Of a stretch of DNA of 64,000 nt, positions 46,106 to 55,060 are shown in pieces. The number at the start of each line of letters is the position of its first letter. The first letter of the stretch is position 1. The translations under genes were made by a program, and so were the position numbers. The stretch is from Clostridia bacterium (lineage in GTDB: Bacteria; Bacillota; Clostridia; Christensenellales; CAG-138), in NCBI GenBank assembly GCA_017416425.1, contig JAFQCL010000030.1:1-64000 (forward strand), in the 5' to 3' direction. Under the pieces are notes generated by a model, which was not told the origin of the DNA, ran no database searches, and saw only the letters and a list, made by a program, of their open reading frames with translations.

Positions 46106-48484
46106 ATGAAGGCTGTAATTATGGCGGGCGGAGAGGGTACAAGACTTCGTCCGATGACCTGTACTATGCCAAAGCCAATGGTAAAGCTTCTTAATAAGCC
46201 GGTTATAGATTATTGCGTTGAACTGCTTGCGAAGCATGGCTTTGATGATATAACCGTTACGCTAAGGTACATGGGGGATATGATAAAAGAGCATCTTGGC
46301 GATGGAAGCGCGTTTGGAGTGCGTATAAACTATAGCTTTGAGGATAAACCACTGGGCACAGCAGGTAGTATTCGTGCAGCTATGGGTGACGTGAGCGAGC
46401 GGATACTTGTTATAAGCGGAGATGCTATCTGCGATGTTGATCTTAAAGCGGCTTTTGACGCGCATTCTGCATCAAGTGCTTTGGCATCGATAGTATTAAA
46501 GCGTATTCCCACACCATATGAATATGGCGTTGCAATAGTCAGCAAGGATGGAAGAATAAAAGAATTTATAGAAAAACCGCGTATTACAGAGGTTTTCAGC
46601 GACCTTGTAAATACCGGTATATATGTACTTGAGCCCGAAGCGATCTCAATGATACCCAAGGATAAGCTTTGGGATTTCAGCAAGGATCTTTTTCCAGAGA
46701 TATTAAAAACAGATAGGGGAATTGCAGGTATAGTTACCGACAGGTATTGGTGTGATATCGGAGATGCAAAGAGCTACATAAAGGCTCAGATGGATATGCT
46801 GGATGGAAAGTGCAGCTTTAAAACAAACGCGCATTATTCCAATGGTGTGCTTATAGAACCGGATACTTATATTTCAGAGGATGCTATAATTGCCGCTCCA
46901 TGCTATATTTCAAGCGGCGCAGAGATAGGATCATGCGTTGCAGTAGAGCCTTATACTGTGATAGGAAGCAATGTAAAGGTCGAGCGTGATTCCGGCATAA
47001 AAAGAAGTGTATTGCTGGATGGGGTACATATAAGGCAAGGCTGTCAGTTGCGAGGAGCAACTATATGCGAGGATGCATCTATTGAGAACGGCGCTTCCAT
47101 TTTTGAAGGGGCAGTCATAGGAGCGAGGAGCTATATTGGAAAAAATGCGCTGATATCTCCCTATTGCAAGGTATGGCCGGAGAAAAATGTTGAGGCAGGA
47201 AGACAGCTTTCAAGTAATCTGATGTGGGGTGAGAGCAAGCCTCTTGATTTTACACCCAGAGGAGTTTGTGGTTATGCCGATAGTGAGCTTACGCCTGAAC
47301 TGACAGCAAGGCTTTCCGCCGCATTTGGTGCATCAAAAAAGGGAATGTCAAGATGTGCTGTTGCATGTGACGGAACCCTTTGGGGCGTTATGCTAAAACA
47401 GGCAGCGCTTTCAGGTCTTATGTCGCAAGGAATAGATGTGTTTGACCTCGGAAGCTTATCGGAATCTTCGTTTTCATATTCCATATGCAGATTAACACTT
47501 GATGGCGGTATATATATAGAATGCGGAGCAGAGCGAAGCGTTCGAGTTGGTTTTTATGATGAACTGGGAGTTTCTCTTGATAGAGATATGATGCGTTCAT
47601 TCTCAAAACGATACGAACAAGGACAACAGAAGCCTGTAACACACAGTGAGATAGGTATAATTCAACGTATGGATGGTATGGGCTTTGCCTACGAAGCCGA
47701 GCTGATGACGAATATGAGTACAATGAAGCTCATGCAAAACCCACTTACGGTGCTTATCGCAGCGCCTCGTGGGATCAGCGATACTGTAGCATCCGTATTA
47801 ATAAAATGCGGATATAAGGTCTATAATACAAAGCCGCTCTCAGAGGGGGAAAAGCGAAATGCAATGAGGAAAAGTGATGCAGCGCTATATCTTTTTGCCA
47901 GCACCGATGGCGATATAGGAATAACGCTTGATGATGGTACTTATTTGGATAGGCACGCTATGCTTACGCTCATTGCGCTGGACAATGCGAATTCCGGAAT
48001 GCGGACGCTTATAGTTCCCTTTGAGTTCCCGGAGCAATATTGTAGATTTTTACATGAAAGGGGTATTGAGACGGTTCCTGTGACCGACATGAGTGAGGCA
48101 GAGAGAAAATCCTATTCGTTCAACATGCAGAATCATAGGGAATACTTTGACATTGAGGCAATGCTGCTTAAGATGTGTGAGCTGCATTCTGCAAATAAGC
48201 TTTTTGAACTTTTAAAAGACTTACCTAAAGTCAAGATAAGTACTGCTGAGGTGAAATGCGATAAAAAGAGCATTGGTGGCATTTTAAGATCGCTTGCGGA
48301 AAGTGAGCCGGATTCGGAAATGCTTCAGGGAATAAAAATACATGCTGATACCGGATGGGTGATAGTAAGACCTGAGGAGGGGATTGCTGCATGCCGCATA
48401 ATAAGCGGAAGTTTTAATCAGGAATATGCTTCAGAGCTCTGTGATATATATGCAAATCGAGTAAAAAAACTGAAAAAACAATAA
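46106..48484 (+). CDS. Sugar nucleotidyltransferase fused to a degenerate phosphomannomutase-like domain
   Basis: A protein of 792 residues. Residues 1-230 are an NTP-transferase domain (MAGGEGTRLRPMTCTMPKP, GDAICDVDL, EKPRITEVFSDLVNTGIYV). About 235-385 form left-handed beta-helix repeats (SNGVLIEPDTYISEDAIIA). From about 400 an alpha-D-phosphohexomutase-like part begins, but the phosphoserine loop is replaced by IECGAERSVRVGFYD and the metal loop by STDGDIGITLDDG, so that half is probably not catalytic. The protein likely makes GDP-mannose or a similar activated sugar, perhaps with regulation by the dead domain. Confidence 0.85.
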   Translation: MKAVIMAGGEGTRLRPMTCTMPKPMVKLLNKPVIDYCVELLAKHGFDDITVTLRYMGDMIKEHLGDGSAFGVRINYSFEDKPLGTAGSIRAAMGDVSERILVISGDAICDVDLKAAFDAHSASSALASIVLKRIPTPYEYGVAIVSKDGRIKEFIEKPRITEVFSDLVNTGIYVLEPEAISMIPKDKLWDFSKDLFPEILKTDRGIAGIVTDRYWCDIGDAKSYIKAQMDMLDGKCSFKTNAHYSNGVLIEPDTYISEDAIIAAPCYISSGAEIGSCVAVEPYTVIGSNVKVERDSGIKRSVLLDGVHIRQGCQLRGATICEDASIENGASIFEGAVIGARSYIGKNALISPYCKVWPEKNVEAGRQLSSNLMWGESKPLDFTPRGVCGYADSELTPELTARLSAAFGASKKGMSRCAVACDGTLWGVMLKQAALSGLMSQGIDVFDLGSLSESSFSYSICRLTLDGGIYIECGAERSVRVGFYDELGVSLDRDMMRSFSKRYEQGQQKPVTHSEIGIIQRMDGMGFAYEAELMTNMSTMKLMQNPLTVLIAAPRGISDTVASVLIKCGYKVYNTKPLSEGEKRNAMRKSDAALYLFASTDGDIGITLDDGTYLDRHAMLTLIALDNANSGMRTLIVPFEFPEQYCRFLHERGIETVPVTDMSEAERKSYSFNMQNHREYFDIEAMLLKMCELHSANKLFELLKDLPKVKISTAEVKCDKKSIGGILRSLAESEPDSEMLQGIKIHADTGWVIVRPEEGIAACRIISGSFNQEYASELCDIYANRVKKLKKQ

Positions 48485-48498
48485 AAACTTGGGCAAGC

Positions 48499-48526
48499 AT
48501 GGGTGTGACATTTATGTCATACCCAT
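48499..48526 (+). terminator. Hairpin after the nucleotidyltransferase gene
   Basis: ATGGGTGTGACA pairs with TGTCATACCCAT with one mismatch around TTTA. The following T run is weak (TTAAAA), so terminator function is only likely. Confidence 0.45.
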
Positions 48527-48613
48527 TTAAAATGCTTAAAAGTAAAAAGGCATTGAAACGTGTTAAAATTTGTAATAAAATAAACATAATTGAAAGTGCG
48601 TCTGGAGGGAAAA

Positions 48614-49573
48614 ATGGGTTCTAATATTCATGAAGGACATAGAGGAAGATTAAAAGAACAATTTTGCAATGCAAAAGGTTCACTTAACGATCATCAGCTA
48701 CTCGAACTATTGTTGTTTTATGCTATACCTCAAAAGGATACAAATCCTCTTGCACATACCCTGATAAATACATTTGGTTCACTTGAACGAGTGTTCAATG
48801 CCCATTTTGATGACCTTAAGCGCATTAAGGGTATGGGATACAGTTCGGCATTGCTGATTTCTTTGGTATCTGAGCTTTCGCGCCGCATGTTTTTCCAAAA
48901 TGATAAACGTGTGGAGCTGACAAATGCCGAAAATGCGATCAGGTATTGTATTCCTCTTTTGTGCAATGAAAAGCATGAAGTCGCATATGCAATAGCCCTG
49001 AATAGCAATTTAAGCGCAATACATGCCGAAAAGATAAGCGAGGGAACTATTATAGCAACACCGTTAAGCGCCAGAAGTGTAATGGATGTCGCTGTGCGTC
49101 ATAATGCTACGAAAGTGATACTATGTCATAATCATCCCTCAGGAAGTCTGTTACCATCACCTGAAGACGAGCGTGTAACGGAGTACATAGAAAATGCGTT
49201 AAGTATGTTTGATGTGCATATTTGTGACCATATAATCATTGCGGGACTTCGTGGTTATTCTATGTTTCAACGTGTAGAGGTTCATGCCACGACTAATGAA
49301 GAAGCAAATAATTTAAAAGCACGTACATTCTGGGGAGAAGGTAATGCTTCATCAGCATGTGCGGCTGATTATAGACTTGGCACAAGAAGATTTAAAGGCG
49401 TTTTAGATTCAGATAATAGAGATTGGAATTATATGGAGAATATACCACCACAAGAACCCCGTATTCAGTATGATCAAGCTCCGATGAGAGATCATAATGA
49501 TTTTACTCGAAGAAATGATAGCGATTATTATGATCCCTATTACGATACCGATGGGTTCGAAATGTTTGAATAA
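48614..49573 (+). CDS. radC: RadC family protein with a long acidic C-terminal tail
   Basis: About 319 residues. An N-terminal helix-hairpin-helix region (INTFGSLERVFNAHFDDLKR) precedes the JAB/MPN-like domain with the metalloprotease motif HNHPSGSLLPSPED. The usual RadC has about 220-230 residues; here an extra tail of some 90 residues rich in asparagine, aspartate and tyrosine follows (DSDYYDPYYDTDG). RadC's DNA-repair role is not proven. GGAGGG lies four bases before the ATG at 48614. The tail looks disordered and of low complexity. Confidence 0.87.
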   Translation: MGSNIHEGHRGRLKEQFCNAKGSLNDHQLLELLLFYAIPQKDTNPLAHTLINTFGSLERVFNAHFDDLKRIKGMGYSSALLISLVSELSRRMFFQNDKRVELTNAENAIRYCIPLLCNEKHEVAYAIALNSNLSAIHAEKISEGTIIATPLSARSVMDVAVRHNATKVILCHNHPSGSLLPSPEDERVTEYIENALSMFDVHICDHIIIAGLRGYSMFQRVEVHATTNEEANNLKARTFWGEGNASSACAADYRLGTRRFKGVLDSDNRDWNYMENIPPQEPRIQYDQAPMRDHNDFTRRNDSDYYDPYYDTDGFEMFE

Positions 49574-49641
49574 AGGAAGATAGATAATCAATTAAGGTAT
49601 TCCACATTAAGTTATGAGGATATACCAGAACTTTTATCAGG

Positions 49642-50130
49642 CTATTTTTTAAGCTGATATGCTATCCGCTCGCTTCCATTAGCAACATATATTATGCCGC
49701 AGCGCTTAAATTGATTTTTCTTAATCAAATGCTGCATTATAAGGTTATCTGCATGAGTATCTATACGAATATTTGAAATAAGTGCCAGGCAGAACTCAAG
49801 ACACATTTTGAATACGCCATGTACCATGCCATCGCTTGCAAGTCGGTGTATGGTGCCGTATTTGTCGCTGTTTTGCCATTCTCCATGTTTGATGCTTGAA
49901 TATGTCGGTTCTTCGCCTATTATGAACGCGAATACAAAGTGTGGTATATTAGAGTCGTCAACGCCTACAAAGCAGTGGCCGTTATAAATATCATTCATAA
50001 TATTGGATTGGCAAGGATACCCATCTATCCATTGTGTTGAATTTCCTGTTTCATTCATATAGCGCTTCGCATGATCGTATATATCCATTATTATATCGAT
50101 TTCCAATGCAGCAGCAGGTCTTATATTCAT
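49642..50130 (-). CDS. GNAT family N-acetyltransferase
   Basis: A 162-residue acetyltransferase of the Gcn5 fold. The N-terminal start NIRPAAALEIDIIMDIYDHAKRY is typical, and the central beta strand HFVFAFIIGEE and the segment IHRLASDGMVHGVFKMCLEF mark the CoA-binding core. The C-terminal HADNLIMQHLIKKNQFKRCG fits the GNAT helix after the acetyl-CoA site. Small-molecule acceptors are possible; the substrate is unknown. It lies next to the tRNA genes on the same strand. Confidence 0.82.
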   Translation of the reverse strand: MNIRPAAALEIDIIMDIYDHAKRYMNETGNSTQWIDGYPCQSNIMNDIYNGHCFVGVDDSNIPHFVFAFIIGEEPTYSSIKHGEWQNSDKYGTIHRLASDGMVHGVFKMCLEFCLALISNIRIDTHADNLIMQHLIKKNQFKRCGIIYVANGSERIAYQLKK

Positions 50131-50175
50131 AACAAGGCTCCTTATACCAGAGAAAATGTATGCATAGATAAAAAA

Positions 50176-50249
50176 TCGAGGCGACTGGATTTGAACCAGC
50201 GGCCTCTTGGTCCCGAACCAAGCGCGCTACCAAACTGCGCTACGCCTCG
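50176..50249 (-). tRNA. tRNA-Pro (anticodon CGG)
   Basis: A complete cloverleaf of 74 bases on the minus strand. The acceptor stem is CGAGGCG/CGCCTCG, the anticodon arm is CTTGG-TTCGGGA-CCAAG, giving anticodon CGG, and the T arm is GCTGG-TTCAAAT-CCAGT. CCA is not encoded; TTTTTATC follows the discriminator A and may help termination. Confidence 0.94.
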
Positions 50250-50257
50250 ACATACTA

Positions 50258-50330
50258 AGCCAATGTGGGGACTCGAACCCCAGGCCTGCTCATTACGAGT
50301 GAGCTGCTCTACCTGCTGAGCTACATTGGC
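50258..50330 (-). tRNA. tRNA-Thr (anticodon CGT)
   Basis: A cloverleaf of 73 bases on the minus strand. The acceptor stem is GCCAATG/CATTGGC, the anticodon arm is GCTCA-CTCGTAA-TGAGC, giving CGT, and the T arm is TGGGG-TTCGAGT-CCCCA. The discriminator is T, as in the other tRNA-Thr of this window. CCA is not encoded. It lies eight bases upstream of tRNA-Pro and shares its promoter. Confidence 0.94.
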
Positions 50331-50354
50331 ACATTGGCACTTGCAACGAAATTG

Positions 50355-50383
50355 ATTGTAACATAACTTGACTCATTTGTCAC
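50355..50383 (-). promoter_or_regulatory. Promoter of the tRNA-Thr(CGT)-tRNA-Pro(CGG) pair
   Basis: On the minus strand GTGACA (50378-50383), 17 bases and TACAAT (50355-50360). Confidence 0.75.
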
Positions 50384-50502
50384 TACCTTTTTTAAAATAT
50401 ATGTTGTATTGATGAATAAGTAGCTTTTGAGGGAAAAGAGGCATATTACAATATGAGAAGTGGTGTCTGTTGGGGAAACAGCGTTCTAGCGGCATTATCT
50501 CA

Positions 50503-50850
50503 CTATAAATTCTGATCACCTAGCCGGCCAAGAAACTTATCCGCAAAAGCAAGCTGCTTTTTATTCATCCATTTAATGTGTTCAGCAGAACTTCTCCAAG
50601 GCTCATACTCAAATTGGACTGTACTAAAAAGAAAACTCATCTGGCTTTGTGTTCATAGCAGTAGCGAGCCGCATTATTATTCCAGTAGAAGGAATGGAAA
50701 ATCCCTCTCAATACTGGAAAGATATTTATGTCCTATGTCGATCTTTTCTTCCACCTCACTTTGTTTTAGCCTCAACCGCTTTCCAAGACTTGATAAGCGT
50801 TTAACTATTTCGGCGCATATCCAGCCTTCCGCATGGTTGCATATTGAAAA
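50503..50850 (-). pseudogene. Broken XRE-family transcriptional regulator
   Basis: On the minus strand one frame gives an XRE-type helix-turn-helix (RLRLKQSEVEEKIDIGHKYL, then SSIER). A shift by one base, apparently loss of a G in the run GAGAGG, moves the rest to another frame: FSIPSTGIIMRLATAMNTKP, then DEFSF and TAG. A third piece in yet another frame, FEYEPWRSSAEHIKWMNKKQ, then LAFADKFLGRLGDQNL and TAG (50503-50505), looks like the helical tail of such regulators. No start codon with a ribosome binding site is visible at the 5' end. The gene is therefore decayed, with at least two shifts. Confidence 0.72.
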
Positions 50851-50860
50851 CAGATGATAA

Positions 50861-51039
50861 TATATCTGTTGTAAAAAAGAATCCTGTCTAATAAATTATT
50901 ATTTAAAATATAATTGCAACTCCAATCATGAAGTAGATATAAAAAATCATTACAACAGAGCCGAGTGTGAAGCTAGCAACAACATGGAAACATCATCGAA
51001 GCTATGACATAAACAATATTCCAAACAAATTGGTTACAA
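50861..51039. other. Gene-free AT-rich region
   Basis: No credible frame or RNA. It lies between the broken XRE gene and the gdhA terminator. Confidence 0.5.
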
Positions 51040-51065
51040 TGAAAAGAGGCAGCACAAGCCGCCTC
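51040..51065 (-). terminator. Terminator after gdhA
   Basis: On the minus strand GAGGCGGC pairs with GCTGCCTC around TTGT with one wobble, followed by TTTTC. Confidence 0.75.
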
Positions 51066-51089
51066 ACATTTTATTGTTTAAACGATTTA

Positions 51090-52436
51090 TTAGACAAGAC
51101 CCTGAGCGATCATTGCATCAGCAACTTTCTTGAAGCCTGCAATATTTGCGCCTGCAACGAGGTTATAGCCAAGACCACAATCAGCAGCTGCTTCAGCGGA
51201 AGCCTTATGGATGTTGACCATGATAGCCTTGAGCTGTGAATCTACTTCTTCAGCGGTCCAGCTAAGACGCTCTGCATTCTGGCTCATTTCAAGAGCAGAG
51301 GTAGCTACGCCACCTGCGTTAACTGCCTTAGAGGGAGCAACGATAATGTTGTTGTTCATAAGGAAGTAGAGAGCCTCATTAGTGGTGGGCATGTTTGCTA
51401 CTTCGATGTAATACTTGGTGCCGTTCTCAAGTATCTGCTGAGCCTCGGGCATACCAATCTCATTCTGATATGCACATGGCATTGCGATGTCGACCTTACG
51501 ACCCCAAGGCTTCTGCTTCGGGAAGAACTCTACGCCGAACTTGTCAGCATAATCCTGTACCCTGTTGCGGCCGGAAGCACGCATCTCGAGCATGTAGTTG
51601 ATCTTTTCCTCGGTTACAACGCCATCGGGATCATAGATGTAGCCATCGGGACCTGCAAGGGTTACGACCTTACCGCCAAGTTCAGCTACCTTCTTAGCTA
51701 CGCCCCAGGATACATTGCCGAAGCCGGAGATGCCAACGACCTTACCCTTGATGGTATCATTCTGATGTGCGAGAACTTCGCAGAGATAGTATACAGCGCC
51801 ATAGCCGGTTGCTTCCGGACGGATGAGGCTGCCGCCGTAGGACAGACCCTTACCGGTGAGTACACCATTTTCATATGCGCCACGGATCCTCTTATACTGA
51901 CCAAACAGATAACCGATTTCGCGTGCACCTACGCCGATATCGCCTGCGGGAACGTCGATGGAGGGTCCGATATGACGCTGAAGCTCGGTCATAAAGGCCT
52001 GGCAAAAACGCATGATCTCGCCATCGCTCTTGCCATTGGGGTCAAAGTCGGATCCGCCCTTACCGCCGCCGATGGGGAGGGAGGTGAGGCTGTTCTTGAA
52101 AGTCTGTTCGAAGCCGAGGAACTTCATGACGCTGAGGTTAACATGGGAAGCAAAGCGGAGACCACCCTTGTAAGGTCCGATCGCACTGTTGAACTGAACT
52201 CTGAAACCACGGTTTACATGTACTTTGCCGGCGTCATCAGCCCAGGTGACGCGGAATTCGATAACTCTTTCGGGCTCAACAAGGCGCTCCAAAAGACCCA
52301 TCTTCTGATATTCCGGATGCTGATCAATTATGACCTCGAGGGAAGTCAAAACTTCTTCTACTGTCTGCAGGAACTCGGGTTCACCCGCGTCGCGTTTGCG
52401 TACCTTTTCAAGTACTTCCTGAATGTAAGCGTTCAT
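51090..52436 (-). CDS. gdhA: NADP-type glutamate dehydrogenase
   Basis: A 448-residue hexamer-type enzyme that interconverts 2-oxoglutarate plus ammonia and glutamate. The substrate region GPYKGGLRFASHVNLSV, the catalytic lysine in LPIGGGKGGSDFDPNGKSD and the Rossmann segment VGISGFGNVSWGVAKKVAEL are complete. The length and the KGGSDFDPKGKS-like loop fit the NADP-linked biosynthetic group, though the cofactor cannot be proved here. GGAGG lies before the ATG, and a promoter is visible. It is divergent from tkt. Confidence 0.95.
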   Translation of the reverse strand: MNAYIQEVLEKVRKRDAGEPEFLQTVEEVLTSLEVIIDQHPEYQKMGLLERLVEPERVIEFRVTWADDAGKVHVNRGFRVQFNSAIGPYKGGLRFASHVNLSVMKFLGFEQTFKNSLTSLPIGGGKGGSDFDPNGKSDGEIMRFCQAFMTELQRHIGPSIDVPAGDIGVGAREIGYLFGQYKRIRGAYENGVLTGKGLSYGGSLIRPEATGYGAVYYLCEVLAHQNDTIKGKVVGISGFGNVSWGVAKKVAELGGKVVTLAGPDGYIYDPDGVVTEEKINYMLEMRASGRNRVQDYADKFGVEFFPKQKPWGRKVDIAMPCAYQNEIGMPEAQQILENGTKYYIEVANMPTTNEALYFLMNNNIIVAPSKAVNAGGVATSALEMSQNAERLSWTAEEVDSQLKAIMVNIHKASAEAAADCGLGYNLVAGANIAGFKKVADAMIAQGLV

Positions 52437-52488
52437 GAGAAACCTCCATGATTTAGTTGGTAATATTGCGGAAACAACCGCTACTCGT

Positions 52489-52518
52489 ATCTTACTTCTT
52501 CATAAAATCGCTTGTCAA
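52489..52518 (-). promoter_or_regulatory. Sigma-A promoter of gdhA
   Basis: On the minus strand TTGACA (52513-52518), 18 bases and TAAGAT (52489-52494). Confidence 0.75.
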
Positions 52519-52611
52519 TATCTACAGAGGAATATAATGTTTATTCTTACAGATATCCATGCGACAAATGAAATATTCTTGCCAATATGGGTATTAATAA
52601 TGTCGAAATTG

Positions 52612-52620
52612 TGGTATGCT
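52612..52620 (+). promoter_or_regulatory. Candidate extended -10 of tkt
   Basis: TGGTATGCT forms an extended -10 box 33 bases before the tkt ATG. A second candidate, TTGTCA with TATAAT 15 bases away (52512-52538), overlaps the gdhA -35 on the other strand. I cannot decide between them. Confidence 0.35.
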
Positions 52621-52653
52621 TATCTTGAATACAAAGGTTTCACAGGAGGAACT

Positions 52654-54627
52654 ATGACCAGTATTGATAAAATATCCGTCGCCGCAATGCGAGTCCTTGC
52701 AGCGGAGGCTATACAAAAGGCAAAAAGCGGTCATCCGGGCATGGCAATAGGTGCAGCTCCGGTTGCATATGCCATTTGGAAATCCATGAGACATACCCCG
52801 AAGACTCCGGACTGGGTAGGCAGGGATAGATTTGTGCTATCCGCCGGCCATGCGTCCATGCTCGAGTATACGCTTCTGCATTTTTACGGATATGGCATAA
52901 CTATGGAAGATATTAAAAATTTCAGGCAGCTCAACAGCAAAACCCCCGGCCATCCGGAATACGGTCAGACCGTAGGCGTAGAGGCAAGTACAGGTCCATT
53001 GGGGCAGGGCTTTGCCATGGCGGTCGGTATGGCTGCCGCCAGAGCGCATCTTGCAGCAAGATTCAACCGTGAGGGCTATCCCATTTTTGATAACTATACC
53101 TATGTGCTCTTGGGCGATGGCTGCATGATGGAGGGAATATCGTATGAAGCAGCCTCATTTGCGGGTGCTATGAAGCTGGATCACCTTATTGCTGTATACG
53201 ATAGCAATCATATTACGATCGAAGGAAGCACCGACATAACATTTACGGAGAATGTTGCTGCAAGGTTTGTTTCATGCGGCTGGAAGGTGATAACTGTTGC
53301 CGATGGCAATGATATCGATGCTATGGAAAAGGCGCTTTCGGTCGCGCGTGGCAGCGATGCTCCGGTGCTTATAATAGTTGAAACTAAGATCGCAAACGGA
53401 ACTCCTCTTGAAGGCTCAAATAAGGCTCATGGCGCACCTCTTGGTGAGGAAAACATTCGTGTCATGAAGGAGAACTATGGTTGGGAACATGAGCCGTTTA
53501 CGATCCCTCAGGAAATTTATGATAATTTTGAAGCGATCGCAAAGCAGGGCGAAGCTAAAAAGGCATCTTGGGACAGCATGATGAAATCATATGCTTCTGA
53601 CTATCCGGATGAATACATGCTTATGATGGATATGCTTGGGGGAAAGGTCGATGAAAAGCTGTTCCTGGATGAATCGCTTACCGCCTTTGAGGGCTCCGTT
53701 TCCACCAGAAGCGCTTCAGGCAAAATACTTAACATACTTGCAGGCTATTTGCCGGGGCTCATTGGCGGTTCGGCAGACCTTGGAAGCTCAAATGTATCGG
53801 AGCTTAAGGGCTATGCTGATTTTTCTTCCGATGATAAGTCCGGCAGAAATATTCATTTCGGTGTGCGTGAGCTTGCTATGGCGGCAATATGTAACGGAAT
53901 CACCCTTTTCGGCGGGCTCAGGTCGTATTGTGCGACATTTTTCGTATTCTCGGATTATGTAAAGCCTGCGCTCAGGCTGTCGGCGCTTATGGGGCTTCCC
54001 GTTACATATATATTTACTCATGACAGCATAGGCGTTGGAGAAGATGGCCCCACACATCAGCCCATAGAGCAGCTTGCCGCGCTTCGTGCGACACCGGGCG
54101 TATATACATTCAGACCTGCTGACGGCAAGGAAATGGCTGCTGCATATCTAACGGGTCTTAAGCTTAAGGCGCCCATGGCCATAGTTGCCTCAAGGCAGAA
54201 TCTTCCTACTTATGAGGACACGGGAGCCGAGGCTTCTCGTGGGGGCTACGTGCTTAGAAGGCCTAAGGGTGAACCCGATGTGCTGCTTATTGCGAGCGGC
54301 TCTGAGGTTCAGCTCATATATAAGGCTGCGGATATACTTGCCGTCCAAGGGTATACGGCTCAGCTTGTAAGTATGCCGTGCATGGAGCTCTTTGAGGAGC
54401 AGGATGAGGCTTATAAGGAATCAGTTCTGCCAAAGCATATAGCAAAGCGCGTAGCATGTGAGGCTGCTGCTACATTTGGCTGGGAGCGATATACGGGTAT
54501 AGGCGGTAAGGTCATTGGAATAGACCGATTTGGTACTTCAGCGCCTGCTGATAAGGTATTTGCAGAGTATGATATTACGGCAGAGCACATTGCGCGTGCT
54601 GCGCTTGAGCTTATACGCGAAAATTAA
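52654..54627 (+). CDS. tkt: Transketolase
   Basis: A thiamine-diphosphate enzyme of 657 residues in the non-oxidative pentose phosphate pathway. The N-terminal part has AKSGHPGMAIGAAPVAYAIW, GPLGQGFAMAVGMA and the cofactor loop GDGCMMEGISYEAASFAG. The second domain has IHFGVRELAMAAICNGI with the catalytic glutamate and THDSIGVGEDGPTHQPIEQL. The ATG at 52654 follows AGGAGGA and gives the family N-terminus; longer starts run into the intergenic region. Confidence 0.96.
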   Translation: MTSIDKISVAAMRVLAAEAIQKAKSGHPGMAIGAAPVAYAIWKSMRHTPKTPDWVGRDRFVLSAGHASMLEYTLLHFYGYGITMEDIKNFRQLNSKTPGHPEYGQTVGVEASTGPLGQGFAMAVGMAAARAHLAARFNREGYPIFDNYTYVLLGDGCMMEGISYEAASFAGAMKLDHLIAVYDSNHITIEGSTDITFTENVAARFVSCGWKVITVADGNDIDAMEKALSVARGSDAPVLIIVETKIANGTPLEGSNKAHGAPLGEENIRVMKENYGWEHEPFTIPQEIYDNFEAIAKQGEAKKASWDSMMKSYASDYPDEYMLMMDMLGGKVDEKLFLDESLTAFEGSVSTRSASGKILNILAGYLPGLIGGSADLGSSNVSELKGYADFSSDDKSGRNIHFGVRELAMAAICNGITLFGGLRSYCATFFVFSDYVKPALRLSALMGLPVTYIFTHDSIGVGEDGPTHQPIEQLAALRATPGVYTFRPADGKEMAAAYLTGLKLKAPMAIVASRQNLPTYEDTGAEASRGGYVLRRPKGEPDVLLIASGSEVQLIYKAADILAVQGYTAQLVSMPCMELFEEQDEAYKESVLPKHIAKRVACEAAATFGWERYTGIGGKVIGIDRFGTSAPADKVFAEYDITAEHIARAALELIREN

Positions 54628-54646
54628 GAGATAGCTTTAAAATATT

Positions 54647-55048
54647 ATGACGAACGGATTGAAAGTCGGAATAAGGGGGCAGCGCAGTGACGTTGTTACC
54701 AGGGAAAAAACGGCCGAGGTTCATGGCAGCGGCCTTTTACCGGTTTATGCTACGCCATTTATGATAGGGCTTATGGAGCAGACATGCAGTGAAAGCGTTT
54801 TGCCTTATATGGATGATGGCAAGGGAACCGTTGGCACAAAGGTTGATATAAGGCATCTATCCGCTACGGTGGTGGGCATGGGAGTGCGCTGCGAAAGTGA
54901 GCTTATTGAGATTTCGGGAAGACAGCTTACATTTTCGGTAAAGGCCTATGATGATTACGGACTTATAGGCGAAGGCCTGCATGAGCGCTTTGTGATCGAT
55001 AACGAAAGATTTATGGAGAAGGCCGTGAAAAAGGTGAATAAAAACTGA
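54647..55048 (+). CDS. FlK-type hot-dog thioesterase
   Basis: A 133-residue hot-dog protein of the fluoroacetyl-CoA thioesterase-like group. The threonine and glutamate of YATPFMIGLMEQTC are eight residues apart, and a histidine in VGTKVDIRHLSA comes 26 residues after the glutamate. That is the spacing of the T42/E50/H76 triad of FlK. The phenylalanine next to the threonine and the final GEGLHERFVI are also typical. The natural substrate is an acyl-CoA of unknown type. The ribosome binding site is weak; it starts 20 bases after tkt and may be translated from the tkt mRNA. Confidence 0.82.
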   Translation: MTNGLKVGIRGQRSDVVTREKTAEVHGSGLLPVYATPFMIGLMEQTCSESVLPYMDDGKGTVGTKVDIRHLSATVVGMGVRCESELIEISGRQLTFSVKAYDDYGLIGEGLHERFVIDNERFMEKAVKKVNKN

Positions 55049-55060
55049 TGCTAATATCAA

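Noticed and set aside
50576..50857. A 93-codon plus-strand frame opposite the XRE remnant
   Set aside because: It is an artefact of the minus-strand pseudogene. It has no ribosome binding site and no family resemblance.
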